DNA from: Ciona intestinalis | Taxonomy: Eukaryota > Chordata > Ascidiacea > Phlebobranchia > Cionidae | DNA length: 64,000 bases | Assembly (NCBI RefSeq): GCF_000224145.3 | Contig: NC_020179.2 | Coordinates: 2,009,612-2,073,611, forward strand | Reading direction: 5' to 3' | Shown: positions 10,393-21,894 of the stretch, piece by piece | Layout of the letters: each line of letters opens with the position of its first letter | Numbering within the stretch: the first letter of the stretch is position 1 | Translations under genes and position numbers: made by a program | The notes under the pieces: generated by a model | The model's input: only the letters and a program-made list of their open reading frames with translations | What the model was told of the DNA's origin: nothing | The model's database searches: none

Positions 10393-13300
10393 CTACATAT
10401 TTGCACCCATTCGATGAGGGTCTTGTGATGGATAATGTACGGGCATACGAGGGCCTGGCATTCCTTGGTACCCTGCAACAAAAGTATGTTCAAAGTAGGT
10501 AAAATCTGAAAAAATACTTCTGATTTTAAATATAAAATATTAAAGTTTTTGGAAAAAGATTTTTGAAAGTTACAATATTGATTTGATAGTATCCGAGTGG
10601 GGCGCGTCGCAGACAATTTGGATAACCAATAAATGACTATTTGAGGTGGCACAATCTTGTATCACTAATACAAACTACCTGGCGGTGGCATCATGTGCAT
10701 TGGTGGTGGGGGAGGTGGCATACGAGGTGGTTGGTTCATTCCAGGCATCGGGATGGTTCCAGGGGGTGGAGGCTCCATGTAGTTATAATTCTTATATTTT
10801 GCACCATCACCAATTTCAGATGGCATTGGTAGTGCTGGAGATTTTACAATGTGGTTAAGTTTCATAAAATAATGAGAGAAAACAACTAAAAATGCAACTA
10901 ACCACCAGGTAGACCAGGTACAGGGTTGTATGAACTATGAGAAGACTTATCTCCTTTATCTCCACCTTTTTTGATTGAGCCTTGAGATTTGCCCCAACGA
11001 ACAACAATTCTAGAAAAAAAGATATGTTAGCTCTTTTATCTCCGCCCTTTTTTAATTGAGCCTTGAGATTTGCCCCAACTAACAACAATTCTGGGAAATA
11101 AAATAGATATCGCATAGGGTGATTTGTAAATACTATAACAAGATTATTTAAATCAGGAAAAACAGACTTTTTTATAAAAAGCGTGTAACAGACCCTATTA
11201 AAATACCTTTTTCCTTTGATCATGAGTCTGCCAGCGGTTCTCTTTGCTGCAGTTTCAGCATCACTGCGTTTGGTGAACTGGACGAATGCATAATTTTGGT
11301 TGGTTGCCATGTGGATTGAACGAATCTCACCATAATGGTAAAACTGGTCTCTGTAAATTCAATGGAAAATGTTTAACACAGGATTTTTTAAAGGGGAAAC
11401 GTAAATAATGAAAAAAACATGACTTTGCTAAAACATGGCCTAATAAAGTACTTTGTTATAAAGAAATAAATGTAAGCGAATCATGTAAAAAATGCTAAAA
11501 CAAAGGGAAATTAAGTCTGATATAACTTGACAAATAAACGACATCTCCATCAGTACATTATTCGACATTCCAGCAATTTACTAGAAGAAGTTTTATTTTT
11601 CCTTTATTTAAGTTTAGAAATTTTTTACGAACCTAAGATCTTCCTCATTGACAGCCTCTCCTAGTCCTCCAATATATAGAGTTGTTATCGTCTGATCTTC
11701 TGGAGGAGCTACCGCCTCCTGCTCAGCGCTCTCAGTTGCTCTTCGCATCAATTTGTTGGCAACGGGATCATTTATCCCGTAATACCGATCTTTGATGTTC
11801 TGGTCAGACAGAGGATCATCTGGATCTGTTGGCTTCTCGTGCCTGAAAACCAAAAAATTGAAAATACAACACTTAAAAATTAAACTAAAAAATTTAAAAA
11901 AGTTTAATATTAAACTAAACTTGTCATCTAAATTTATAATTAAGAGAGAAGTATCAATTTATATTAAGTCTAACGAACTACTAAGCACATAATTGTCCCT
12001 GCAGTTAGTCTTCATTATTTAAAAGTGTACCAAGTGTTTAAAAATCTGTCACATTTTTCAATCCTGGCATTTAAACTTTTATAATGAGAAATACTTGCTC
12101 AAAATGGTTGGTAACCTATCAAAGCATCAAAACCAGTTAAACAAAATAAATGTACCACTAGTAACCCCCTTATTAACACGTTTTATAGATATAGTAAGGG
12201 TCTAAGGGAGTAGCACCAGAGAACTTTTTAAATAAAGATAACAACGATTTCTTTATTAATAGTTTGAGGTTTAATGCAAAATGACTGAGCCTTAAGGCAA
12301 AAGTAGTAAATTGAATTAGAAACTTTGAATTAAATAAAAGTAAAACGATCACACAAAATACAAATTGTCACTGTAAGAAATATAAGAGTCTGACCTGTAT
12401 GGGCATTCCTCCCCTCTTTTACATTCACCTTTCACCCAGAAAGAGCAGATATGAGGTCTGTTACGTTTATAGTAAGGTGTGGTGCGTGCCATTCGAACTA
12501 AAAGATCACTTGGTGCCTGTGCTTTGCCTACTGAGCCAACAGCAACTGTACCATCAGTATTGGCAATCTAAACGCAGAATCAAAGTTTGGTATACAGAAC
12601 AGTATATAACATTTCGAGAAAAATCTGGGGAGTATTTTTACCTCTCTCTCCATGTTTTGAGTGTAGAATTCTTTGTTAACATCGGACTTTGGAATGTCAT
12701 CTTTTATTGCCAAAGCTTCATCTCTTGTTTGAACCGGCAAACCTAATAAAAACACAGAATTTAAAATGCAAACTGACACAAAACGACCTTTGAAGTTCAA
12801 TAAAAAGAATAAAATCTTTTTTAAATGGTGGGCTACACAATCTATTATTGGTCAGCGAAGTAAATCTATTAGTATTTTTGTGTATCATACTTTAAATAAT
12901 GGCAACTGTCACTGTGACTTCCAAGTATTGTAACAATTTTAATTCCTGCTTGTTAAGAAAGTTAACTTACCATACTCCAAATCCAACAGACATGTCTGAC
13001 AAATGTTCTTAAGTTTTGAACAAGTCTGACAAACCTCAGTTTTCTTAAACCTCATGCGCGCGCCGGGACACCAACGGAACACTGTGAATGGCCGATCACA
13101 TATTTTACATTCTTTTCCATAAGTTTCCTTAGTCTGGATAAAAGACAACATGTATAAAATTTATTTATTTTTATAATCCAGTTTTTTTTTTTATTAAAAG
13201 TTCTGTTTTTTTTTATCTTCAGCAGGTCAGGTTATAATAATACCTAGAACTACTGTTCTGGTATTAAGGATGCCTAATTCAGAAATATGAGCTGTGAGAT

Positions 13301-13994
13301 CAGCACTGCTTGTATATTAGTGTAAATAGGTTATTTAATTTATGTCATCCTATAAATAGAAAAATTGGAAATGCTAGATTCAAAAAAAGTATCCTTAAAA
13401 TATATAAAACCTAATTATTTTAGAATGTGCATCCCTACATTAAAACATGGTATACGAACTTTGGTTATAATAGACACACATTACAAATTATTCAATGTTA
13501 AAGCAATTTTTTTTAGCTTTAATAAAACTTACCATGCGTATATATGGATTGTCTCCAAGGCATGTCTGACACAAAATTGGAAAGTCCTGAAAATAAGTGA
13601 ATTAGTGTAACTTATAGTGGGATGTAGGTAACATGAATACAATGTCAATAAAAAAAAAACAAATAAAAAACAGGTATTACGTTACTATGTTACATGTTAA
13701 GGTTCATACACCTTGTGTCGGCTTACGAGTAACCAGGTTTGTAACTCGAACAAGTTAAAGTCTGAATTCTATGTTGCTTGTATAATATGGTATTTTTATA
13801 AATAGGCATTATGAATTTGAGCATTTTAATAAAAACCGGGGTGGAAAGATACCAGTTCTGAATGATGTTATGACTTAATATGATACGCATCTTTCTGGAA
13901 AGCTTAGTAATAATTAAAGCATAGCTAAAGATAGACTTACAGATTCTTCCCAGTTTTGACGATTGTAGCGATTTGCTCCAAGGGAAGTTGCCAT
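10393..13994 (-). CDS. RBM22: Pre-mRNA-splicing factor RBM22 (yeast Cwc2/Slt11-related)
   Basis: RBM22 contacts U6 snRNA and the catalytic core of the activated spliceosome. Ten exons: 13941-13994, 13533-13586, 12971-13133, 12642-12742, 12395-12567, 11633-11842, 11207-11350, 10903-11009, 10679-10834, 10393-10472; the sum is 414 codons (413 aa; human about 420). It starts [18 protein letters not shown]. Zinc-binding cysteine pairs follow ([22 protein letters not shown]), then the CCCH finger in [20 protein letters not shown], then an RRM with RNP2 TLYIGGL and RNP1 NYAFVQF. The tail is Pro/Met-rich and ends [17 protein letters not shown], as in animal orthologues. Intron 7 carries a broken extra copy of the start of exon 8 (about 11030-11093). 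Confidence 0.97.
11030..11093 (-). pseudogene. Partial tandem duplicate of RBM22 exon 8
   Basis: Repeats the first part of exon 8 (10945-11009) at a spacing of 81 bp. On the minus strand it keeps an acceptor-like TTCCCAG and then AATTGTTGTTAGTTGGGGC. Relative to exon 8 it has one Arg-to-Ser codon change and an extra base in the GGTGGAGA region (GGGCGGAGA), which shifts the frame into a TAA. No donor follows in frame. Probably a dead exon fragment, though its acceptor could compete. Confidence 0.85.
13700..13745 (-). repeat. SINE fragment in RBM22 intron 1
   Basis: CATACACCTTGTGTCGGCTT followed by ACGAGTAACCAGG matches the conserved block CACCTCGTGCCAGCTTACGA of the SINE family; the rest of the element is absent or too diverged to see. 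Confidence 0.5.
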
Positions 13995-14763
13995 TGTGAA
14001 GAGCTAACGACCAAGCTTCACTTCTGGTGTGACAGATCTGTTAGTTTTCAGACAAATATAACCAAAAATCTATTTTTTAACGACAGATACGTATAAATAT
14101 GACCCGATATACGCTGTTCTTGACTTTAAATACAATTTCACTACTGACTCATGTTCACTATTATTCCTGCTCAATGAACAGCGCCACCACCAAACATACA
14201 TTATCATTCGGGGAGATTTTAGAACAAAATAGTTATCTCGAACGAAACAAGATGATAAAAAACCCTAAAAAAACAGATATCCTAATAAACGCATTCAACA
14301 TTCAGAAACACTAGCAGGACAGTATTTTGAGGTTATGCTCACCTTGATCACGTGACCACTTGCTTGATTATTTGATTATTTGCCAAACTTTTCAGCGGGG
14401 AACTCCCTAGAAGTTGGCACAGGGGACTCAGTTCTGTTGATATATTTGAGTTGGTTTCTTTTTTTTCTTTCTTCGTCATGCTCTTTCCGACGTGGTGCTA
14501 ATGCGTATGTTGATTACGCATGAGCAAGACAACCAAAGCATACTGTACACAGTAACGCACGGGTACAAGAATAGCCGGTTATTCATCTGTTAATAGAATA
14601 ACGAATAGCAAGTTTACCGTGTTGCACAGGTATGAACGCTTTGTGTATTTTTATTCTATATGGATTCTAATTACGAGGCTTCATAGCCGCAACGGAGCGT
14701 GTTTAACTTTATTGCAACTGTAGTCTGTAAATGTTTTATTTTTTACAGTGAATTCCAATCAAA
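13995..14763. promoter_or_regulatory. Shared upstream region, RBM22 and GalNAc-transferase
   Basis: RBM22 (-) and the GalNAc-transferase gene (+) start 769 bp apart and point away from each other, so this stretch must hold both promoters and 5' UTRs. On the plus strand an acceptor-like TTTTACAG at 14743-14750 sits 13 bp before the ATG at 14764, suggesting a spliced (cis or trans) leader. No TATA box was assigned. Confidence 0.5.
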
Positions 14764-15142
14764 ATGGTGTCAAAAAGGCTGCTTCTGAGGTTTATTACCG
14801 TTGTAATTATTGTTGCATTGTTTCTTATTATGTTGGATGTCTCTGTTCCTTATTTAAGAAGAGTTGCAGAAGATCAAAAGAGTAAGAAATGGATTACAAA
14901 TTAAAGTCTAGTTGACTCTTGATATAATATATATGTTAGTCACAGGTTCATGGGGTAATCAACTAAAATGGAGCGAAAAGTTTGAACAAAGCGACAAGGT
15001 ACACCCTATACAAGCCTAATATTTTATAGTTCATAATTTTATACCCCATTACTGTTTAAAATTAGAAAAATATCATTTAAAATTGTCTTTTAGTATTAAT
15101 ACACTATTATTGTTTAAAATTTGATTGTCTTTTTAAAAATTA

Positions 15143-15177
<35 letters not shown>

Positions 15178-18100
15178 TATAAAATTATCTTCAACAGATC
15201 ATAAGAAGTCTACAACACCAAATTCAAGATTTGGAAAGCGCTCTGGAAACAAAGAAATCTCAGTTAATCAAGATAGAAGAACAAAAGGTAGATTTAACTT
15301 TCTACACAGTTACATTTTACCTTCTTCAAGAGTGAGCTGTGTTTTGTATTTTACCATTTCGTCTAAAATGTTTGTTATTTACATTTTAATTATGAACAAT
15401 TTTTTTTCGGAACCATTTTTTAAATATTGTGTATTTGTGTGCGAATAATTTTTGGTCGTTTTTTTATCCAGGAGGAAATTTCTACAGAAGAAAGCAACCC
15501 TTTATACATGGATGGTGATAAAGTTTTGCATTTTCTTCATGAACAGGTAACAAAAAAACATTCCATTAAATCGTAATTTCGCACTCATAATGATAATAAT
15601 AAGTTTATTTGTCTCTTTGATTAGGTAGCAAATATTTAAAAAATGAATGAATGTAACTTACTTTATCCTCACGTGGCCGGAAAACGACAGTCGTTATCAC
15701 ACAGGTTTAACACCTCGTGCCAGCTTACGAGTTACCATGTATGTTACTTCGTAGGTAATTATTTTTTGGGGGGATTTTTTTCATTTTTTTATGTATGGCT
15801 GTTAATTTGGACAACCCATTAGTGACCACTAAGTTGGAACAATTGCTTTTAAGTGTCTTGCCCAAGGACACATACGCCCACAATAGTAGCAACGTCAAGC
15901 CTTGAATCCAAACCTCTGGGTTACAGGCAGGCGCGCTAACCACTATGCCATGGCGCTGGAGGAAAATCATTTTAAATAAAATATAAACTGGTTATCTTTT
16001 CAAGTTAGGGCAAGGACAATCGTTATAAAATTCCCCCCCTTGTCATGAATGTGGGTTACAGTGAGGGTACAAGGTTTACCAATGCTGATTAGTGTATGTG
16101 TCCTAGACATGCCTTTTGTAGTAATAAGTTGAGCCATGTATCTAAACTAAGTTGTATAAATACACTGCAATATGTTAAAAAAATTAAAGTTTTACTGTTA
16201 TTTTTTTAATTTTACTGTAAATACTGTTTCTGTATTAATAATAATTGTTTTGGTTTTAGATTTCAAAGGCGAGAGTTTTAAAAGGGCAACGTCTTAGAAA
16301 TGAATATTCAGTGAATGAGTTTCGAATGTTTGACAGGTAATTATGAGAGTATGTTGAACTTCAGTATGTAATTGCAGGTTGTGACACACCTGCTTACAAT
16401 TATACCCTGGTTTAAATAATTACAGTATGTTTATATCATTACTTATATTAATATCTTTATTATATATGGTACCCAATAATTTCTGTAATGATTTATAAGC
16501 CCCAAAGACACTAAAACTTTTTCTAATGTGTAGTTGCATTTTATACCGGATTGTTTTCTAATCTGGTGTTCGGGATATTTTTTTTATAAGACTTCTTATA
16601 AAAAAGGGGTTAAGGCATGTTCTGATGGTCACTGACATTTGGTATTAAGAGCTACTCATTAAATATTTGTTCACCAGCGCCGGTATACTTAGATGGTATC
16701 TTAATTTGTTTTATAACTACGTCATTACAATATACGACAACAGGAAACTAGCAATAAATTTTAAGCAAGCACAGACAAAACTTAACGATAAAACAAAGTC
16801 TACAGTGTTCAGCATATTAACATTTTGAAAATAAAGTAGGACTAAATTTTTTTAAATTTTTCTAAAAATAAATAAAATAAAATTTTTTACAGGACTTTTG
16901 TGTATAAGATGGATTTGGGGTTGAAGCAGAGACCCCAAGACGTGATCTCGTCTCGATACGACTGGAATTCCGAGTTTCCCGGTGTGATTAACTTTGGGGT
17001 GGAAAGTTTAAACAGTGGTGGGCGTCGCCTTGAGGTCACGCCTACTTACCGGTTCACTGAAAAAGATTTTGTACATGGTAATATTAAACAAATGTTTTTC
17101 TGTTTGTTCTCTTGGTGTTAAATAATAAAATTAATGCAATATACTTTAAAATCAACAATAATCTGACTTGATGCTGCTAGCATTGTTGGGGTCTAACTTT
17201 TGGGCAAGACACTTAAGGCACAAGTGGTTTATTTTATGTTGTTCAAATTGTCAGCCATACACCAAAAAATCCACCAAAAATAGTCATCTATACAGGTACA
17301 AATGTAACCGGGCATCAGGCGTATGAAACAGAACATCCATGTTATAAAAATTGTCGTTGCCCCGTCGTGTATAATTAAATGTAACACATTTGATAATATT
17401 GTTTCTCAACTTTGAAAAAAATTTGGACCGATTTTATTAAAATCAATTTAAACTTAACTCTGAAGAATGGCGGATAGGTGTTGGTTTAAATTAATTGCTT
17501 GTTAATTTTTGTATCTGAAAATTAATTTAAAAAATTTTTTTAGGCCCAATACAATATCAGCAGAAAACTGTAGATACGTTATTCGGGATACTAGAGTACT
17601 AAAGATCTATTAAAACTTGTTTATACAAGGGGTGTCTCTAGCATCTGTATTTGGTCTGAGTAAACTTTGTCCATTCTTGCCAAAGTTAAATTTATTTGCT
17701 AAAAAGGGTGTCTCTAGTCCAGCGTCTGTATTTACTTAGAGTAAACTTTGTCTTTTCTTGTCAAAGTTAAAATTGTTTTCAAAATTTTATTAACATTTTT
17801 ATCTGGTTTAATGTGTTCAAGTTAGATGATTGTGTTGCGTTATTGTAACATGAATGTGTAGTGTCTTTCTAATAGGGCTGGGTTTTTAAAACCATAGCTT
17901 CAGTAGTTAATATTCAGGCTTTAACATGTCTCACAACTATGTTACTGTCATTCCCGTTTTTTTTGTGTTTTTTTTTAAATAAAAGTGAACTTTTGGAACT
18001 GTGCTCTGGTAAGTTTTAAATTAAACTTTGTCTACACACATGGCAAAGAATGCATCTTATTTATCTACCAGTTACCCAGTTACATTACCATTCTACAGGT

Positions 18101-21100
18101 TTATCACGAACAGAAGCAGGCATGGGTGTTCACTATGAGCTTGTATACAAACCAATATCAAGTGCCAACCTACCCAAAGATATAAAGCTTTTTTACGTGA
18201 CTGTATTTCGACCACTGGCTCCACCCAAAGCCATTCAAACCAGGTCATCACCCACCAGTGAAACTGTTCACTTTATTGTTCCTTTACAGAACAGAATTGA
18301 CACTTTCCAGTAAGTTTTCTTACTTATTTTTTGTTTTTGTAATTTATGGCACAGTTTTTAGTGCACCTGCTGTTTGCACAAAGGTAGCAGGTATAAAGCT
18401 CGGTGCTGCTAATATTGTGGGTGTATTTTTAGCAAGATACTTCTATGCTTTAACCTAGCAGTCATATTTACATAAAAATATAATTACCCACAAATTTACC
18501 TGTTTAGTAAATCGTAAACAGGCACAGGTGTATGAAACAGAACAACCGTGTTACCCTGACTTTGTTGCCCAGCCATAAAAGAATAGCCCACATTTAATAG
18601 TAATTATAAACATGTCCAATCAAATTGGTATATATTAATATTCAGAATAATGAGAATATAATATGTCCCATTAGTGCTTTAGATATTAAATACTTTTTAG
18701 GATGTTCATGAAATATTTTGACGACACAATACAAGTGGACCACAACGTTCACTTAACTGTTGTTTACTTTGGAAAAGTTGGTCTCTATTCTTTAAATCAG
18801 GATATGGAAGAATTTCGCAATAAAACCGGTTTTACCCAGTTTAGTGTGGTCAGTGTTTTGAACGAAGAATTCAGTCGTGGAAAAGGTAATGCGTGGGGTA
18901 TGGGGTTAGCAATATAAAGGCATCTTAGGCATGCCATGGAATCTGAGATTTTTTTTCAGATTTGGTGTGTTAGCCTGATATACTATGGGAACTACTAAGT
19001 ACAAGTTTATTTACCATATGGTCCGGAGTCCGAACTTTTGGTAAAGTGGTTCGGATACCTGTCTGTAACCCAGAGGTAATGATTTCAAGGCGTCTCACTG
19101 CCATTAATGTGGGTGTTGGTGTCTTTGGACAATACACTTAACAGCAATTAAAAATTCCCTGGGGGGGTAACATACACGGTAACTCATAAGCTGGCAGGAG
19201 GTGTATAAACACCTGTGTTATAACGATTGTCGTTTTATGGCCATGCAAAGATAAAGCAAGTTACATTTGTCATTTATTCATTCATATATAATTTTATATC
19301 TTTTCTTGGAATTTTTTAATTTACTTTGATTTTCTACAGCATTGCAAAAAGGCGTCAATTCTCTCACAGTGAAAAATCCACTTCTGTTTTTCTGTGACAT
19401 TGACATTGCATTTTCGCCAGAATTTTTGACCCAGTGTAGGTCACATAGCCAAGCAGGTAACTTCATTTTAAATTTCTTTGGTTGAATCCATATTCATATT
19501 AATATTAACTTTATTTGTCTGTTGGATTATGGTAGCGAAGAATTAGAAATATTTTAAACGAAAAGACAGGATACAGCGTCAAAACAACAGTTGTTAAAAC
19601 ACACTTACAGTTAAAAACATATTTAAATTTAATTGGAAGAAAATAAGCATGGTGGCTACATCTAGCAGACAAACAATCCATTTCTGCTTAATTATTATCA
19701 AGTTTAACTTCTAATAGAAACAAAAGTCCGTAAAGACACAACTCGTACACCCCTATTTCATTTGTAAATTACGTTTTCTTCTTTCAGGAGTTTCAGTCTT
19801 CTACCCTGTAGTATTCAGCTTATACAACCCAAATGTTGTCTTTGATAAAGACAAGGTGCCCGAATTACGTGACAGACAAGTTATTAAAAACAACTATGGA
19901 TTTTGGAGGGATTTCGGTTTTGGAATGACTTGTCAGTACAAGTCTGATTTTGTGGAAATAGGTAATTTGTTTTAAATGCCATAACTTGGTCGTACTGTCT
20001 AGTAGTAACATCTATGGCTGCTTACACACCATTCACCCATTTTATGCTCAATTTCGAGTTAAAACTTGGCTTTTTTTATATATGTGTAACTATCATATAT
20101 AAAACTATGGTGAATAAAAGAATCACTTCAGCGCCGTGACAAAGTGATTAGCACGCCTGTCTGTAACCCAGAGGTTATGGGTACAAGCCTTGTCGCTGCC
20201 ATTGTGGGTATATTTGTCCTTGAACAAGACCCTTAACGGCCCTTGCTTCAACCCAGTGGGCACTAATGGGTTGTCCAAATTATCAGCCATACATGGAAAA
20301 AAAACCCGAAAATAATCACCTACAAAGTAACATACATGGTAACACGTAAGGTGGCACGAGGTGTACACCCGTGTTATAACGACTGTCATTTTCTGGCTAC
20401 GCAAGGATAAAGTAAGTAACATTCATATCAACAGGTGGTTTTGATCTAAACATACGTGGATGGGGAACGGAAGACTCTTTGTTATACAGAAAGTTTTCTC
20501 AAAGCAATCTACAAGTTATACGAACACCAGTGAACACATTATTTCATCATTGGCATCCTAAGGAATGTGATGCATCTTGGGCTAAAGGTAAAGAATAATT
20601 TCCCCATCTCTTTAACTGTGTAATAGTGGCTGTCTAAGACACCAAACCTTTTGTATACCACTACCAGCAGTGGTTTTAAGTGATACAAATGAATGAATAT
20701 GTTAGCTCACGTGGGCGGAAAACAACAGCCCTTATAACATGGGTGCTCTGCTTCATACACCTCATGCCAGCTTACGAGTTACTTTGTGAGTGGTTATTTT
20801 TTTGGAATTTTTATTATGTATGGCTGATAATGTGGACAACCTATTAGTGACCAGTGGGTTGAAGCAATTGTCGTTAAGTGTCTTCTTGCCGAAGAACACA
20901 TATATGCCCACAATGGTAGCATGGTGAGCCTAGAACCTCTGGGTTACAGGCAGGCCCTGTGTGAAGTGCCAACTCGGGCATAAACCGGTCTTCATTGGCA
21001 TTACACTTCACAAGCTTATCTTGTTATCCATATAATATTACATTCTAACCATATTTTTATTACATACTAACCATTTTTAGAACAATATGAATCATGTTTA

Positions 21101-21190
21101 AAATCTCGTGCGAGAACTGAGGGCTCCATGAAAGACCTTGGTCTGCTTTACTTTAAAATGAAAGAAAGTCTTGAAAAGAAAGACTCATAA
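14764..21190 (+). CDS. Chondroitin sulfate N-acetylgalactosaminyltransferase (CSGALNACT1/2-like)
   Basis: Golgi type II glycosyltransferase that starts and extends chondroitin chains by adding GalNAc to glucuronate-ended acceptors. Twelve exons: 14764-14881, 14946-14998, 15198-15287, 15472-15546, 16260-16336, 16893-17077, 18099-18309, 18701-18885, 19340-19456, 19788-19961, 20435-20587, 21081-21190; 516 codons (515 aa; human CSGALNACT1 about 530). A short cytoplasmic MVSKRLLLR is followed by a membrane anchor at residues 10-26 and a stem with a predicted coiled coil ([20 protein letters not shown]). The catalytic part has a DxD motif in [13 protein letters not shown], then GFGMTCQY, and [20 protein letters not shown], where this family usually has GWGxED. 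It ends with [20 protein letters not shown], a CSGALNACT signature. Which vertebrate paralogue it matches better was not settled. Confidence 0.92.
15147..15174. repeat. (TA)n microsatellite
   Basis: An uninterrupted TA run just upstream of GalNAc-transferase exon 3, starting about 50 bp before the acceptor at 15197. Similar short TA runs lie at about 9117, 25100, 48549 and 51469. Confidence 0.9.
15642..15960 (-). repeat. tRNA-headed SINE, near full length
   Basis: On the minus strand it starts with the tRNA-like head (GCGCCATGGCATAGTGGTTA, then a B-box-like GGATTCAAGGC) and ends in the tail CATTCATTC. The A-box segment and conserved body match the copy at 20131-20430. In an intron of the GalNAc-transferase gene. 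Confidence 0.9.
17168..17385 (+). repeat. tRNA-headed SINE, old diverged copy
   Basis: Retains GGGCAAGACACTTAAGGCA, AAATTGTCAGCCATACACC and a degraded AACATCCATGTTATAAAAAT; the head is largely lost. More diverged than its relatives, hence older. Confidence 0.7.
19040..19287 (+). repeat. tRNA-headed SINE, internal deletion
   Basis: Has the head TGTCTGTAACCCAGAGGTAA, the body GGTAACTCATAAGCTGGCAG and the tail CATTTATTCATTCAT. About 60 bp around the AACCCAGTGGTCACTAATGG block are missing. Confidence 0.85.
19493..19738 (+). repeat. Short interspersed repeat, ATT-tail family
   Basis: Near-complete copy: TTTATTTGTCTGTTGGATTA, AACGAAAAGACAGGATACAG, AAACAACAGTTGTTAAAACA, then AAGCATGGTGGCTACATCTA. 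Lies in the intron between the exons at 19340 and 19788 of the GalNAc-transferase gene. Confidence 0.85.
20131..20430 (+). repeat. tRNA-headed SINE, full-length reference copy
   Basis: Starts GCGCCGTGACAAAGTGATTA (A-box-like), has CTGTAACCCAGAGGTTATGG and a B-box-like GGTTATGGGTACAAGCC, then GACCCTTAACGGC, AACCCAGTGGGCACTAATGG, GGTGTACACCCGTGTTATAA and AAGGATAAAGTAAGTAACAT. Its tail ends only a few bases before the acceptor of GalNAc-transferase exon 11 (20434/20435). Confidence 0.92.
20688..20958 (-). repeat. tRNA-headed SINE
   Basis: Opposite in direction to the copy at 20131 and only 257 bp away, so the two could pair as an inverted repeat. Keeps ATTCATTCAT tail, GCTCACGTGGGCGG, GACAACCTATTAGTGACCAG and part of the head (GGGTTACAGGCAGG). 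Confidence 0.88.
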
Positions 21191-21894
21191 AACAGCATCT
21201 TTTAAAATACTTGACACTGTGAACACTTTTATTGGTGTTTTTATTCAAACACAAATACAGTATGATTGGGTTGTAGTTGCGGGCAGTGCAATGCCTTTTT
21301 AAAGTTGCTTTAGATTTTGTTTAAAAATTACAAATACAGTATAACTGGTATGTAGTTGCGGGCAGTGCAATGCCTTTTTTAGTTGCTTTTGATTTCATTT
21401 TGAACTGACCATTTTTTCTTAATCGTGACTGTTTCTTCGGCAGTATGTTTCTGTAATTAAATAAATTTGTATATTGTTTCACTCTGTGGTGTGTCTATTG
21501 CTTTTGTATGGGAACAAAGGTTATAACAAGGGCATATTGCATTATGCATAACACACCTCGTGTGTTAGTTTAGATGTTTACATTACCATTATGTTACATT
21601 AGCATCCTCTTGCAACTGTAGTAATCAGTAAGTAGAGGTTGTGTTACTAGCACAGTCTTACTTTATAGCCATACCTTGAAGTATATATTGTAGCGTTCGT
21701 TGAGTGAGTATATTTTGTAATGCCTGCGAACATGTAAATGCGAAACACAGGAAGAGAACGAAAAGAAAAAGGCACGCAGTCGCTATGTTGTAGGACACTT
21801 CCTGAGTGCGACCTTAATTAGTAGAGTGGAATGCGGAGCATACATTCCAACGCTACAATATAATGTTTTAAATAAATACCTGAGCTACAATTTG
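21191..21894. other. Tail-to-tail gap between two converging genes
   Basis: Holds the 3' UTRs of the GalNAc-transferase gene (+; AAATACAGTATAACTGGTAT repeats a phrase of about 21252, and AATAAA lies near 21459) and the zinc-finger gene (-). A roughly 90-bp phrase around TTGTAGTTGCGGGCAGTGCA occurs twice (about 21250 and 21335). No gene seen. Confidence 0.6.

Noticed and set aside
19493-19738. LTR of a retroelement
   Set aside because: Copies lack TG...CA ends and paired direct repeats around an interior; each stands alone with an ATT-rich tail.
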